From positions 868,001 to 932,000 of the forward strand of contig CBDBPN010000003.1 of the NCBI GenBank assembly GCA_965208745.1: a DNA stretch of 64,000 nt, read 5' to 3'. The notes beneath the pieces were generated by a model. It was not told the DNA's origin. It made no database searches and saw nothing but the letters and a program-made list of their open reading frames with translations. Within the stretch, counting starts at the first letter, position 1; the number at the start of each line of letters is the position of its first letter. Of the stretch, positions 50,871-60,297 are shown in pieces. The position numbers and the translations under genes were made by a program. The DNA comes from VXNE01 sp965208745. GTDB taxonomy: Bacteria; Pseudomonadota; Gammaproteobacteria; Pseudomonadales; Azotimanducaceae.

Positions 50871-51287
50871 ATGAAACAGGGCGTGGTCCCCGACGACCTG
50901 ACACGGCCCTTTTGGGAGGCCGCCAACGAGCACCGCCTCGTCATCCAGCACTGTTCGGCGTGTGACCGCCTGCAGCACCCGCCGGGCCGTCGCTGCCACC
51001 AGTGCGGCGCCGACGCGTACCTCGCCTGGCGCGAGATGAGCGGGCGGGCCACGATCTACAACTACTGCGTGGTCCACGACACGCCCGTACGGGTGCTCCA
51101 GGAAGCGCAGCCATTCAACGTCGCCGTGGTGATGCTCGACGAGGACCCCGGCATCCAGATGTACTCGCACCTGCCCGGCACGCCCGTCGACGAGGTGCCC
51201 GTCGGGGCGCCCGTGGAGGTGGTCTTCGAGGCCACCGCCAACGGGCAGATGGTGCCCGAGTGGCAGGTCGTGGAGGCGGCGCCATGA
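50871..51287 (+). CDS. Zn-ribbon OB-fold protein (DUF35), thiolase partner
   Basis: A 138-residue protein: RLVIQHCSACDRLQHPPGRR CHQCGA gives a four-Cys rubredoxin-like zinc ribbon, followed by an OB-fold (GRATIYNYCVVHDTPVRVLQ). DUF35 proteins bind acyl-CoA and partner thiolases or hydratases. The ATGA overlap with the thiolase gene supports a complex. Confidence 0.9.
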   Translation: MKQGVVPDDLTRPFWEAANEHRLVIQHCSACDRLQHPPGRRCHQCGADAYLAWREMSGRATIYNYCVVHDTPVRVLQEAQPFNVAVVMLDEDPGIQMYSHLPGTPVDEVPVGAPVEVVFEATANGQMVPEWQVVEAAP

Positions 51288-52606
51288 ACGCGCCCGACAA
51301 TCCGGAAGTCCTGTTCCGGACCGAGGAAGGTCTCGGCCTCTGGGAGCACCGCGGGAAGGTCGCCGCCGTCGGCATCGGGCACTCGCCGACGGCGCGGCGT
51401 TGGGACGGCAGCCCCGAAAACAGCGTCGGCGGCCTGAGCCTCACGGCCCTGCGGCGCGCCATCGAGGACGCCGGTGTCGACCCGGCCGATATCGACGGTC
51501 TCGTCATGGATCCGGTGACCACCACCGGCGCCTGGTGGCCCGCCGGCCGCGACGTGCCCCAGGACGTCGTCCGGGCCTTCAACGCCACCGACGATCCCCT
51601 CGACGGCATCGCCCGGCTCAGCGCCGAGTGGATCCTCGGCAACATGCCGGAGCTGACCGGCGTCGACTTCACGATGTACGGCAACGGTTGCATGGCCCGC
51701 GCGCTCTGCATCGCCGCGCAGGCCATCGGCGACGGGCTCACGCACACCTGTCTCGTGCTCAAGGGCTGGCACAACTTCGAGGGCCGCTACTACCAGGGCG
51801 GCTCCAACTCCGGGGCCGCGCTCCCCGGCAGGAACGCCCTGCATTCGCTGTGGGGCGCCCCGGTCTGCTACGGCACTGCCCTGCAGTTCGCCGAGTACTG
51901 CCGCAAGTACGGCAAGAGCCACGACATGATGGCGCCGTTCATCGAGAACTCGCGGCGCAACGGTCTCATGTTCCCGGAGGGGTACTGGGCACAGCACCGC
52001 CCGGAGGAGATCACCCCCGAGGACTACCTCCACGCGCGGTGGATCGCCAAGCCGGCGAACCTGTTCGACAACGACCTGCCGATCATGATGTCCGCGGCCT
52101 ATCTCTTCACGACGGCGGAGCGCGCCCGTGACATGCGCCAGAAGCCGGTCTACGTCCTGAACCACGCGTCGAGCCGCACGCGTCCCCGCAGCCTCACGCC
52201 GACGCTGGACGAGGTGGAGGAGGACACGGCCCGCAGCGCCCGGAAGATCTACGAGGGCGCCGGCATCACCGCGGACGACCTCTCCTTCGAGAACATGTAC
52301 GACGGCTTCACGCTCTTCCACCAGTTCCACATCGAGGGCCTCGGCTACCGCGGCATGGGGTTCGGCGACGCGCTCGACTTCTACCAGACCGACATCAGCA
52401 TTCACGGGCCCAACCCCGTGCTGCCGAGCGGGGGTAACGTCGGCTGTGGACGCAGCCGCATCTGGATGCACACGGACTGCATGCAGCAGATTCAGCAGCG
52501 CGCGGGGAAGCGACAGGTCACCGGGGTCAAGCCGGAGGTCGCGGTCTCCGGTGGCCCGATGCCGCTCGGCGGCAACTTCCTCGTCTGGAGCGCGACGCCA
52601 GACTGA
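51284..52606 (+). CDS. Thiolase-superfamily protein (SCP-x/lipid-transfer type)
   Basis: A 440-residue thiolase-fold protein: KVAAVGIGHSPTARRWDG, SLTALRRAIEDAGVDPADID, a Cys in FTMYGNGCMARALCIAAQAI at the place of the thiolase nucleophile region, and ENMYDGFTLFHQFHIEGLGY near the C-terminus. The second catalytic Cys/His motifs of canonical thiolases are altered (HGPNPVLPSGGNVGCGRSRI). With DUF35 it may act as a retro-aldolase or thiolase on side-chain acyl-CoA, as in sterol degradation systems; substrate unproven. Confidence 0.85.
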   Translation: MNAPDNPEVLFRTEEGLGLWEHRGKVAAVGIGHSPTARRWDGSPENSVGGLSLTALRRAIEDAGVDPADIDGLVMDPVTTTGAWWPAGRDVPQDVVRAFNATDDPLDGIARLSAEWILGNMPELTGVDFTMYGNGCMARALCIAAQAIGDGLTHTCLVLKGWHNFEGRYYQGGSNSGAALPGRNALHSLWGAPVCYGTALQFAEYCRKYGKSHDMMAPFIENSRRNGLMFPEGYWAQHRPEEITPEDYLHARWIAKPANLFDNDLPIMMSAAYLFTTAERARDMRQKPVYVLNHASSRTRPRSLTPTLDEVEEDTARSARKIYEGAGITADDLSFENMYDGFTLFHQFHIEGLGYRGMGFGDALDFYQTDISIHGPNPVLPSGGNVGCGRSRIWMHTDCMQQIQQRAGKRQVTGVKPEVAVSGGPMPLGGNFLVWSATPD

Positions 52607-52625
52607 GCGCAACTCGAGAGGCACG

Positions 52626-53324
52626 ATGATCGACGGTATCAAGGTCCTGACGTTCGACGTCGGCGGCAGCATCTTCGACTGGCAGACCGCGACGCGTACC
52701 GCAGTGCGGACCCTTGCGTCCGAGCGGGGTGTGGAGGTCGACGACCGCGCCTTCTGCTTCACCTGGCGGCGGCGCATGTTCGAGCAGCTTGCGGAGGTCC
52801 GTCACGGCAAGAGGCCATGGCAGAACGCCGACGCCATCCACCGCGCCGTGCTGGACGAACTCGCCACCGAGTACCCGGCCCTCGAACTCACCCCCGATGA
52901 CCGGGACGGACTCAATCGCGCCTGGCACCGCATGGACGTCTGGGAGGACGTGCCCGAGTCGCTGGCCACCCTCCGCGAGCGCCATGTCGTCGCAATCCTC
53001 ACGGTGCTGTCCCTCTCCATCGTCGTAGACAGCTCGAAGCACGCCGGCATCGACTGGGACGCGTACCTGTCCTGCGAGTTCCTCGGCGTCTACAAGCCGG
53101 AGGCCGAGGCCTACCGGACCGGCGCCCGGCTGCTCGGCGCCACACCGGAAGAGACGATGATGGTCGCCGTGCATCCGCCCGACCTCGCGGCGGCACAGCG
53201 GGCCGGCCTGAAGGCGGCCTACGTCAAGCCCAAGCTCGAGGAGATGGGAAGCCGTGGAGACACAGGTGGATTCGAGGTGATCGCCGAGGACTACCGCGAC
53301 CTCGCCCGGCAGCTCCGCGGGTGA
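52626..53324 (+). CDS. HAD-superfamily hydrolase (haloacid dehalogenase type II-like)
   Basis: A 232-residue HAD protein, start ATG 52626. Nucleophile Asp11 is in VLTFDVGGSIFDWQ, an Arg in FTWRRRMFEQ, and the Lys in VYKPEAEAY. The fourth motif keeps Asp (HPPDLAAAQRAGL). It resembles L-2-haloacid dehalogenases in overall layout, but the Ser-Asn and Ser-x-Asn positions of those enzymes read differently (ILTVLSLS, MVAVHPPD). Dehalogenation is therefore doubtful and a phosphatase role is possible. 20 bp after the thiolase gene. Confidence 0.8.
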   Translation: MIDGIKVLTFDVGGSIFDWQTATRTAVRTLASERGVEVDDRAFCFTWRRRMFEQLAEVRHGKRPWQNADAIHRAVLDELATEYPALELTPDDRDGLNRAWHRMDVWEDVPESLATLRERHVVAILTVLSLSIVVDSSKHAGIDWDAYLSCEFLGVYKPEAEAYRTGARLLGATPEETMMVAVHPPDLAAAQRAGLKAAYVKPKLEEMGSRGDTGGFEVIAEDYRDLARQLRG

Positions 53325-53379
53325 CAGGCGCGCACTGCCGCACACCAGGTCCGGCAGGAAACGACTCGCGTAGACGGCG

Positions 53380-53994
53380 ATGGCCGACCCCTGCGACAGC
53401 ACCGTCGATCTCGCGAACCTGCAGAGCCGGGAACGACGCGTCCTGGCCTGCGTGTTCGCAATCAACGTCGCGACCTTCGCGGTCATGGTCGCGGGCTCCG
53501 TGCTCTCCGGGTCCTCGGCGCTCCTGTCCGGGACCCTCGACAACCTCGGCGACGCCCTCACCTACGCGCTGAGCCTCGCCGTGGTCGGCGCGTCCGCGCG
53601 GGCCAAGGCGCGGGTCGCGCTCCTGAAGGGACTCCTGATCCTCGCCGCCGCGCTCGCCGTGGCCGTTCAGATCGCCTGGCGGCTCACCGACCTTCAGGCG
53701 CCGATAGCGTCGACGATGTCCGCCGCGGCGGCCGTCAACCTGGTCGCCAACGCCCTCTGTCTCTGGCTCCTCACGCCATACCGCGACGGCGACATCAACA
53801 TGTCGTCGTCCTGGGAGTGCTCGCGCAACGACGTCATCGAGGGCGTCGCGGTGATCGCCGCGGCGGCCGCGGTATGGATCTACGACTCGCCATGGCCGGA
53901 CCTGGTGGTGGCGGTCGTGCTGCTCGGCATCTTCCTGCGGTCGGCGGCGCGGGTGCTGAGCGGCGCGTGGCGGGAGTTGGCGCTCGCGGCCTAG
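53380..53994 (+). CDS. Cation diffusion facilitator (CDF)-like membrane protein
   Basis: A 204-residue membrane protein with about six transmembrane segments. CDF metal-site patterns are visible: SGTLDNLGDALTYALSL (S-x3-D-x3-D form) and SRNDVIEGVAVIAAAAAVWI (Asn-Asp-x3 in place of His-Asp). The cytoplasmic C-terminal domain is absent, as in short CDF relatives. Metal specificity unknown. It follows the HAD gene by 55 bp. Confidence 0.8.
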   Translation: MADPCDSTVDLANLQSRERRVLACVFAINVATFAVMVAGSVLSGSSALLSGTLDNLGDALTYALSLAVVGASARAKARVALLKGLLILAAALAVAVQIAWRLTDLQAPIASTMSAAAAVNLVANALCLWLLTPYRDGDINMSSSWECSRNDVIEGVAVIAAAAAVWIYDSPWPDLVVAVVLLGIFLRSAARVLSGAWRELALAA

Positions 53995-54089
53995 CGCAAG
54001 CTGGCGCCTCCTGGACGCCAAGGTTGGAGTTGTAGCGGGCGCGCGCTTAGACTTCGCCGCCGCACCCACTTTCACCACGGAGACAGCCC

Positions 54090-54461
54090 ATGCTGGGATA
54101 CGCAACGATCGGCGTGAACGACATGCCACGCGCCACCGCCTTCTATGACGAGCTGCTCGGCGAACTCGGTGTCTCGCGCCTCTTCGGCATGGACCGGATC
54201 CAGTTCTACGGGACGGGACCGGGGGCCGCCATGCTGGCCATCTGCATCCCCTACAACGAGGAAACGCAACATCCGGGCAACGGCAACATGATCGCGATCC
54301 CCGGCGGCAGCCAGGAAGGCGTGGACAGCCTGTACGCCAAGGCGATCTCCCTGGGCGCCACCGACGAGGGCGAACCGGGCCAACGCCTGCCGACCTTCTA
54401 CGGGGCGTACGTGCGCGACCTCGACGGCAACAAGCTCTGCTTCTTCGAGATGGGTGGCTAG
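54090..54461 (+). CDS. VOC family protein
   Basis: A 123-residue glyoxalase-fold module: MLGYATIGVNDMPRATAFYD, ELLGELGVSRLFG, and the terminal YVRDLDGNKLCFFEMGG with the Glu ligand position. The first metal ligand position is not a His here (YATIGV), so metal binding may differ. Substrate unknown. Followed by a strong bidirectional hairpin. Confidence 0.84.
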   Translation: MLGYATIGVNDMPRATAFYDELLGELGVSRLFGMDRIQFYGTGPGAAMLAICIPYNEETQHPGNGNMIAIPGGSQEGVDSLYAKAISLGATDEGEPGQRLPTFYGAYVRDLDGNKLCFFEMGG

Positions 54462-54474
54462 CGAACGATTCCGG

Positions 54475-54501
54475 GTTCCCGGCGCGTGCCGCGCCGGGAA
54501 C
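54475..54501. terminator. Bidirectional hairpin between convergent genes
   Basis: Perfect 12-bp arms GTTCCCGGCGCG / CGCGCCGGGAAC with a 3-base loop, between the stops of the VOC gene (plus) and the Baeyer-Villiger monooxygenase gene (minus). Confidence 0.7.
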
Positions 54502-54507
54502 TCCTCG

Positions 54508-56331
54508 TCAACGCAGTTCGAACCCGTCGAGATCCCCCTGCTCGCGCCACTCCCCGAGTAGCGCGTTGAAGGCGTTGATGCCCGGCGAATAGGCATGGTT
54601 GATGATGCCCTTGCCCGGGTCGTCCAATTGGCCCTCGTTGTTGTAGTACCCCGGCGTGCAGGCCTCGTAGAACTCGCGGTTGGCGAATGACAGCCGCTGG
54701 ATCTCGGCGACCCACTCCGCTTCCGCGTCGGGGGTGACCTCCGCGAGCCGGCTGCCACGCCGCATGACCTCGTCGATGATGTAGGCCACGTGCCGGGCCT
54801 GGTCGTCGAACATGGCGGTCATATTCACGGAAAGCCCATTCTGGTTCACGCCGATGAAGAACCAGTTCGGGAAACCGTGGCTCGCCATGCCGTGCATCGT
54901 CCTGAGTCCTTGCCCCCAGTGCTCGAAGAGGGACTTCTCGTCGCGTCCGATGACGTCGAAGCTGACCCGCCGGTGCGGCGCGGACGTCATTTCGAAGCCG
55001 GTCGCGTAGATGATGCAGTCGACCTCGTACTCGATGCCGTTCGCAACGACGCCCTTCTCGGTGATGCGGTCCACGCCCTTGCGCTCGCTCACGTCGATGA
55101 GGTGCACGTTCGGCCGGTTGAACGTCTCGAGGTACTCGTCGTTGAACGTGGGACGCTTGCAGAACTGGCGGTACCAGGGCTTCAGGGCCTCCGCTGTCTC
55201 CGAATCGGCCACCGCATCGTCGACGCGCGAGCGGATCTCGTTCATCTTGCGGAAGTCCTCGATCTCCGCCGCGAGGGCGATTTCCTCGGGATCGCCTTCC
55301 ACCGCTTCCTCGGGCGGCAGCAGCGACTGCAGGCGCCGGAAGATGTCCGTCCAGCCGTCCGCCACGAGGTCTTCCTCGAACGGGCGGCCCACGACGATGT
55401 CCGCGAAGTTCTCGCGCCGCTCGCGTTGCCAGCCCGGCTGTAATGAACGGTACCAGTCCTCGTCCGTCGGGCTGTTGCCGCGCAGGTCCACCGACGACGG
55501 CGTGCGCTGGAACACGTAGAGCTCCTTCGCGTGCTCGCCGACGAACGGCACCGCCTGGATGGCCGTGCAGCCGGTACCGATCATCCCGACCCGCTTGTCC
55601 GCGAGCCTGGTCAAACCGCCGGAATGGTCGCCGCCCGTGTAGTCGTAGTCCCAGCGGCTCGTGTGAAAGCAGTGACCCTTGTAGTCGTGGATGCCCTCGA
55701 TGCCCGGCAGCTTCGGCACGTTCGCCGTGCCCGCCGCCTGGACGACGAAGCGCGCGCGGATGTCGTCGCCCCGATGCGTAGCCACGATCCAGCGGCTGTC
55801 GTCCTCGTTCCAGCGCAGTTCGGTGACCCGCGTCTGGAACAGCGACAGTTCGTACAGGCCGTAGTACTCGCCGATGCGCTGACAGTGCTCGAAGATCTCG
55901 GGCGCGTAGGAGTACTTCTCCTTCGGCATGTAGTCGAGTTCCTCGAGGAGCGGCAGATAACAGTACGACTCGATGTCGCACTGCGAACCCGGATAGCGGT
56001 TCCAGTACCACGTGCCGCCGAAGTCCGCACCGGACTCGATCAGCATGACCTCGGCAACCCCGCGTTCCTTCAGCCGCGCGGCGGCCATGATGCCGCTGAA
56101 GCCGCCGCCGATGACGGCGACGTCGACCTCTCGCTGGACCGGCTCCCGTTCCTCGGATTCCTCGACGAAGGGGTCCTGGTCCGCGAAGTGGCCATACTCC
56201 TCCCGGGTACGCAGGAACTGCTCGTCCCCGTCGTCCCGCATGCGCTTGTCGCGCTCGTCCCGGTACTTGTCGCGCAGCGCGTCCGGGTCGAACCCGAGAT
56301 TGGAATATTCCTTCTTGAGTGGCGTGTTCAT
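54508..56331 (-). CDS. Baeyer-Villiger-type flavin monooxygenase
   Basis: A 607-residue FAD/NADPH monooxygenase. Rossmann motif VDVAVIGGGFSGIMAAARLK (about residue 70), FGGTWYWNRYPGSQCDIESY, the BVMO fingerprint variant Y-K-G-HCF-H-TSR-W-D (about 225) and the second Rossmann RVGMIGTGCTAIQAVPFVGE. An N-terminal ~70-residue charged extension is typical of the cyclohexanone/cyclododecanone or phenylacetone-like clade. It would insert oxygen beside a ketone to give an ester, which fits the esterase and LLM monooxygenase genes around. Confidence 0.9.
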   Translation of the reverse strand: MNTPLKKEYSNLGFDPDALRDKYRDERDKRMRDDGDEQFLRTREEYGHFADQDPFVEESEEREPVQREVDVAVIGGGFSGIMAAARLKERGVAEVMLIESGADFGGTWYWNRYPGSQCDIESYCYLPLLEELDYMPKEKYSYAPEIFEHCQRIGEYYGLYELSLFQTRVTELRWNEDDSRWIVATHRGDDIRARFVVQAAGTANVPKLPGIEGIHDYKGHCFHTSRWDYDYTGGDHSGGLTRLADKRVGMIGTGCTAIQAVPFVGEHAKELYVFQRTPSSVDLRGNSPTDEDWYRSLQPGWQRERRENFADIVVGRPFEEDLVADGWTDIFRRLQSLLPPEEAVEGDPEEIALAAEIEDFRKMNEIRSRVDDAVADSETAEALKPWYRQFCKRPTFNDEYLETFNRPNVHLIDVSERKGVDRITEKGVVANGIEYEVDCIIYATGFEMTSAPHRRVSFDVIGRDEKSLFEHWGQGLRTMHGMASHGFPNWFFIGVNQNGLSVNMTAMFDDQARHVAYIIDEVMRRGSRLAEVTPDAEAEWVAEIQRLSFANREFYEACTPGYYNNEGQLDDPGKGIINHAYSPGINAFNALLGEWREQGDLDGFELR

Positions 56332-56414
56332 GACCCGTCGCCCTCCCCGTCTGAGTGTCTGGCTGGTTTGGCCGCTCTCTCTCCCTTACCGTCCGCGTGA
56401 GCCGGCGCGCGCCC

Positions 56415-57494
56415 TCAACTGCCGGCCGCGACCGCCTGCTCGTCCCGCAGCGCCGGCAGCACCTCCTGGGCGAAGAGCCGCAGGTTGCGTTCCGCCTCGT
56501 CGTACGGCATGCCCGCGTAGCTGAACACCGACGTGAACGTGTTCGACCGCATGCGTTCCGTCGTCTGCCGGATCCGGTCGATGCACATCTGGGGCGTGCC
56601 CCACACCTGCAGGTCCAGATACGCTTCGGTGGTCTCCGCCGCACTCGCCTGCTGGGCCGCGGACATGGCGGCGTAGAACTCGTAGCCCTTCGTGTTCGCG
56701 AAGTGGGCGCCGCCGATCTCGTAGTGCTTGCGCGCCGTCTCCCAGTAGCCGCCGATCCAGCGCACGGCCATCTCGCGGGCGCGCTGCTCGTCCTGGTCGC
56801 AGAACACCCAGCCCGCGATGATGGGCGCCGGCGCCGGGGCGCCGTTCACTTCCTGGAAGACGTTGCGATAGGTCGTGAGTTCGTGGTCGATCATGTCCCA
56901 GGGTTTCTGCGGAATCACGAGGATGCCGATGCCGAGCCGGGCCATGATCTCGACGGACTCGGGCGAGACGGCCGCCGCGTAGGTGCGCCCCTTGAACGTG
57001 CGGGACGGCCGCGGACGGACGTCCCGGGCCGCCTGCTGGTAGAACTTGCCGTCGTACTCGCACCAGCCCTGCTCGAGCCCGGTGAGGACGATCTCCGCCG
57101 CCTCGACGAAGCGCTCGCGGGACTCGCCCATGTCGACCCCGAAACCCTCGAACTCGATGCGCCCGGCGCCCCGGCCAAGGCCGAGGATCAGCCGCCCCTC
57201 GGAGATGTGGTCGAGCATGGAAACCTGCTCCGCCACGCGGATCGGGTCATGCCACGGGAGCACCACGACCATCGAGCCGAGCTGGATGCGCTCGGTGCGG
57301 CCCGCCATGTAGGTGAGGAACTGCAGCACGTCCGGACACATGGTGTAGTCCGTGAAATGGTGCTCGACCCCCCAGATCGAGTCGAAGCCCAGCGGCTCGG
57401 CGAGCGCGGCGAGCTTCAGCTCGTTCGCGTAGACGTCACCGTCCGTGATGTGGTTCTCGGGATTCTGGAAGATCGCCGCCATTCCCAGGTGCAT
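56415..57494 (-). CDS. LLM-class flavin-dependent monooxygenase
   Basis: A 359-residue luciferase-like protein, start ATG 57494 (MHLGMAAIFQNPENHITDGD). Key segments: SIWGVEHHFTDYTMCPDVLQ (HH of luciferase-like alpha chains), QLGSMVVVLPWHDPIRVAEQ and GRLILGLGRGAGRIEFEGF. It needs reduced FMN from a partner reductase that is not in this window. Minus strand, 83 bp upstream of the Baeyer-Villiger gene, likely co-transcribed. Confidence 0.88.
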   Translation of the reverse strand: MHLGMAAIFQNPENHITDGDVYANELKLAALAEPLGFDSIWGVEHHFTDYTMCPDVLQFLTYMAGRTERIQLGSMVVVLPWHDPIRVAEQVSMLDHISEGRLILGLGRGAGRIEFEGFGVDMGESRERFVEAAEIVLTGLEQGWCEYDGKFYQQAARDVRPRPSRTFKGRTYAAAVSPESVEIMARLGIGILVIPQKPWDMIDHELTTYRNVFQEVNGAPAPAPIIAGWVFCDQDEQRAREMAVRWIGGYWETARKHYEIGGAHFANTKGYEFYAAMSAAQQASAAETTEAYLDLQVWGTPQMCIDRIRQTTERMRSNTFTSVFSYAGMPYDEAERNLRLFAQEVLPALRDEQAVAAGS

Positions 57495-57575
57495 GGACTC
57501 GCCTCCGCGTAGTGGATGGTCCGAACCGTAGCGCATAACATCAGGGCGGTAAAGGAGACAGGGAGCGACCTGGAC

Positions 57576-58793
57576 GTGGCCGACAAGACAAGAGATCAGG
57601 CGCTGCGGGAACGCGCGCAACGCGTTCTGCCCAACGGGATGTACGGCCACATGGCGGTTCGTCCCAGGCTGCCGGACGCCTATCCGCAGTTCTTCGAGCG
57701 CACCTCCGGTTGCCGCATGTGGGACGTCGACGGCAACGAGTACATCGACTTCATCTGCGCCTACGGGCCAATGATCGCGGGGTACGGCAACGAGCGCATT
57801 CGCGCCGCGGCGGATGCCCAGCGCGAACGGCTCGACATGGCCAACGGACCGCCGGCGGCGCTGCTCGAGTTCGCCGAGAAGTTCACCCGCCAGGTGAGCC
57901 ACGCCGACTGGGCGATCTTCGCGAAGAACGGCAACGATGCGACCACCGTCTGCAACATGATCGCGCGCTCCCGTTCCACCAAGCGCAAGATTCTCGTCTG
58001 TGAGACCGCCTACCACGGGTCCCAGCCCTGGGCGAACCGGATGTCCCGGGGCACGCCGCCCGAAGAGCACGTGCACTACCCGACGTACCGGTTCAACGAC
58101 GTCGAGAGCCTGACGGCCGCGGCGGACGCGGCGAGCGGCGATCTCGCCGGCATCGTGGTCTCGACCTACCGCCACGACGTGCCGCACACGCAGGAACTCG
58201 TCGACCCGGCATTCGCGCGGAAGGTGCGCGAGATCTGCGACGCCGAGGGCGCGGCGCTGATCCTCGACGACGTGCGCGGCGGCCTGCGCCTGTCCCTCGA
58301 TGCGAGCTGGTCCGAGTTCGGTATCCGGCCGGACCTCTCCGCCTGGGGCAAGGCCATCGCGAACGGCGAGCCCCTGGCCGGCGTGCTCGGTGGCGACCAC
58401 TACCGGGACGCGGCCGAGAAGGTCTTCGTCACCGGGTCCTTCTGGTACCAGGGAGCACCCTTCGCCGCCGCGAGCGAGACGCTCGATGTGCTGGCCGAGA
58501 CGGACGCGCCGCGCTACATGGAGCGCCTTGGGCAACAGTTCCGCGACGGCCTCTACGAGCAGGCCCAGCGCCACGGTCACGGCATCCTGCAGAGCGGGCC
58601 ACCCCAGATGCCCATGCTGCAGTTCGAGGACGACCCGGACACGAAGAAGGGCTTCGCGTTCTGCGTCAACGCGCTGCGCCACGGCGTGTACCTGCATCCG
58701 TGGCACAACATGTTCCTGTCCGTCGCGCATACCGAGGCCGATATCGAAGAGGCGCTCGAGGGGACCGAGAAGGCGTTCGCCGAGCTGGCCTGA
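57576..58793 (+). CDS. Class III aminotransferase (glutamate-1-semialdehyde aminomutase-like)
   Basis: A PLP enzyme of about 405 residues. The start is uncertain: GTG 57576 (VADKTRDQALRERA) sits behind AGGGAG, while ATG 57516 has no ribosome site. Motifs: MWDVDGNEYIDFICAYGPMI, FAKNGNDATTVCNMIARSRS, the Asp pair ALILDDVRGGLRLS and the PLP-Lys in LSAWGKAIANGEPLAGV. The hemL-like TGNDAT form is used, but no tetrapyrrole genes are near. It may transfer amino groups on a specialised metabolite. It is divergent from the LLM monooxygenase and 60 bp before the aroA-like gene. Confidence 0.87.
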   Translation: MADKTRDQALRERAQRVLPNGMYGHMAVRPRLPDAYPQFFERTSGCRMWDVDGNEYIDFICAYGPMIAGYGNERIRAAADAQRERLDMANGPPAALLEFAEKFTRQVSHADWAIFAKNGNDATTVCNMIARSRSTKRKILVCETAYHGSQPWANRMSRGTPPEEHVHYPTYRFNDVESLTAAADAASGDLAGIVVSTYRHDVPHTQELVDPAFARKVREICDAEGAALILDDVRGGLRLSLDASWSEFGIRPDLSAWGKAIANGEPLAGVLGGDHYRDAAEKVFVTGSFWYQGAPFAAASETLDVLAETDAPRYMERLGQQFRDGLYEQAQRHGHGILQSGPPQMPMLQFEDDPDTKKGFAFCVNALRHGVYLHPWHNMFLSVAHTEADIEEALEGTEKAFAELA

Positions 58794-58853
58794 ACGCTTG
58801 CGTCCGCGACTCGGGCCCGGCAACGGCATCGGTCTCGAAACCGGGGTGCCGGC

Positions 58854-60128
58854 ATGACCGAGACAAAGGCCATCCCCCGGCTGCAGCGCGCTTTCGACGT
58901 CGCCGTCACGCTCCCCGGCAGCAAGTCGATCGCGTTGCGGCAGCTCGCGATCTCCGCGCTCGCGGACGCGCAGTCAACGCTGCTCGGCGTGCCGCGTTGC
59001 GACGACGTGGACGAGATGTGCGATGCGCTCGGACGTCTCGGGGTGGACATCGAGGAACTTGGTCCCTCGCGCATCCTCGTCGCGCCGCCCCCGGCTCTCG
59101 CCAACGGCGAGGTCGCAATACGTCTCGGCCTGAGCGGCGTCTCCATGCGGCTGCTGCTTGCCCTGGCGGCATTGCGCCAGGACCCGACCCACCTCGACGG
59201 CGAACCGCCGCTACGGGCGCGACCGAACCACGACCTGATCGAGGCACTCGCGGAACTCGGTTGCGAGACGCGGGCGACCGACGGCGGGTACCTGCCCATC
59301 TCGGTGCGCGGGCCAGCCACGTACGCCCCCGAGGTCACCGTCGGCACGCGCGTGACGAGCCAGCATCTTTCCGGTCTCCTGCTCGTGGCCCCGCGCCTGC
59401 CCGAGGGCCTGACGATCCACCTGCGGAACGACCTGGTGTCCGCGCCCTATGTGGACCTCACGCGTAGCGAGATGGCCCGCCGGGGCGCCACGGTGGAGAA
59501 CTCGGGGACGTACACGCTCCGGGTGCCGCGACAGGCCTATCGCGGCGGCGCCTTGACGATCGAGGGCGACGCCTCCGCAGCCACCTACCACGCGGCGCTC
59601 GCCACCCTCCACGCCGCCACGGTGCGCATCGACAACCTCGGCGCCTCTACCGTCCAGGGCGACTTCGCGTTCTTCGACCTGTGCGCCCGGCTCGGCGCAT
59701 CGGTCGAAGCCAGCGGGCACGCGGTCACCATCACCGGCCCGGACGCGCCACGTTCGCTCGAGCACGTGGACATGGAGGAGATGCCGGACGCCGCGCCCAC
59801 CCTCATGGCCATGGCGCCCTTCCTGCCGCAGCCAATCCACATCACCGGCCTCGCGACCCTGCGGCACAAGGAGTGCGACCGGATCGCCTGTCCGGCGGGC
59901 GAGCTGCGCAAGGCCGGCGTCAACGTCGAGGAAGGCCCGGACTGGATGCGCATCCACCCCACCCCCGCGCCGCGCCCGGCTCGTTTCGAGACATTCGACG
60001 ACCACCGCATGGCGATGGCATTCGCCGTATTCGCAAGCAGGGTGGGCGGATGCGAGATCGCCGATCCAGGATGCGTGTCCAAGACCTACGCGGATTTCTG
60101 GCGGGACCTCGGGAGGCTGTATCGCTGA
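58854..60128 (+). CDS. aroA: 3-phosphoshikimate 1-carboxyvinyltransferase (EPSP synthase) homologue
   Basis: A 424-residue two-domain EPSP synthase. Conserved: K24, S25 and R29 (LPGSKSIALR), the Arg in LRARPN, VTSQHLSG, GDASAATYHAALA, the catalytic Asp in MPDAAPT, HKECDRI, DDHRMAMAF and the Lys in VSKTYADFW. Divergent: the GNAGTAMRP loop reads GLSGVSMRL, changing the Asn, Thr and Pro that contact PEP/phosphate. It may still make EPSP, or be a paralogue for another enolpyruvyl transfer. No other shikimate genes lie nearby. Confidence 0.83.
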   Translation: MTETKAIPRLQRAFDVAVTLPGSKSIALRQLAISALADAQSTLLGVPRCDDVDEMCDALGRLGVDIEELGPSRILVAPPPALANGEVAIRLGLSGVSMRLLLALAALRQDPTHLDGEPPLRARPNHDLIEALAELGCETRATDGGYLPISVRGPATYAPEVTVGTRVTSQHLSGLLLVAPRLPEGLTIHLRNDLVSAPYVDLTRSEMARRGATVENSGTYTLRVPRQAYRGGALTIEGDASAATYHAALATLHAATVRIDNLGASTVQGDFAFFDLCARLGASVEASGHAVTITGPDAPRSLEHVDMEEMPDAAPTLMAMAPFLPQPIHITGLATLRHKECDRIACPAGELRKAGVNVEEGPDWMRIHPTPAPRPARFETFDDHRMAMAFAVFASRVGGCEIADPGCVSKTYADFWRDLGRLYR

Positions 60129-60297
60129 CGCCCGGCGCGCGGCTTCCCAGCGGGCCGCGAAGACCTCCCCAAGGTGTCGTCCACGACCTTCCGAACGACT
60201 CGGCCGCAGTCACCCGGCGAGACCCCGACCGCGGCCTGTATCGCTTGTGATCCAAATCGCGGGCTTGCTTTTCCCGAGAACGGACGCAGGGCAGACC

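Noticed and set aside
52626..53324. Calling the HAD protein a true 2-haloacid dehalogenase to extend the halogen theme
   Set aside because: The Ser-Asn and Ser-x-Asn residues of characterised enzymes are not present, so only the superfamily can be supported.
57576..58793. Calling the class III aminotransferase HemL
   Set aside because: It shares the general motif set, but no tetrapyrrole genes are near and the spacing to catabolic genes suggests another substrate.
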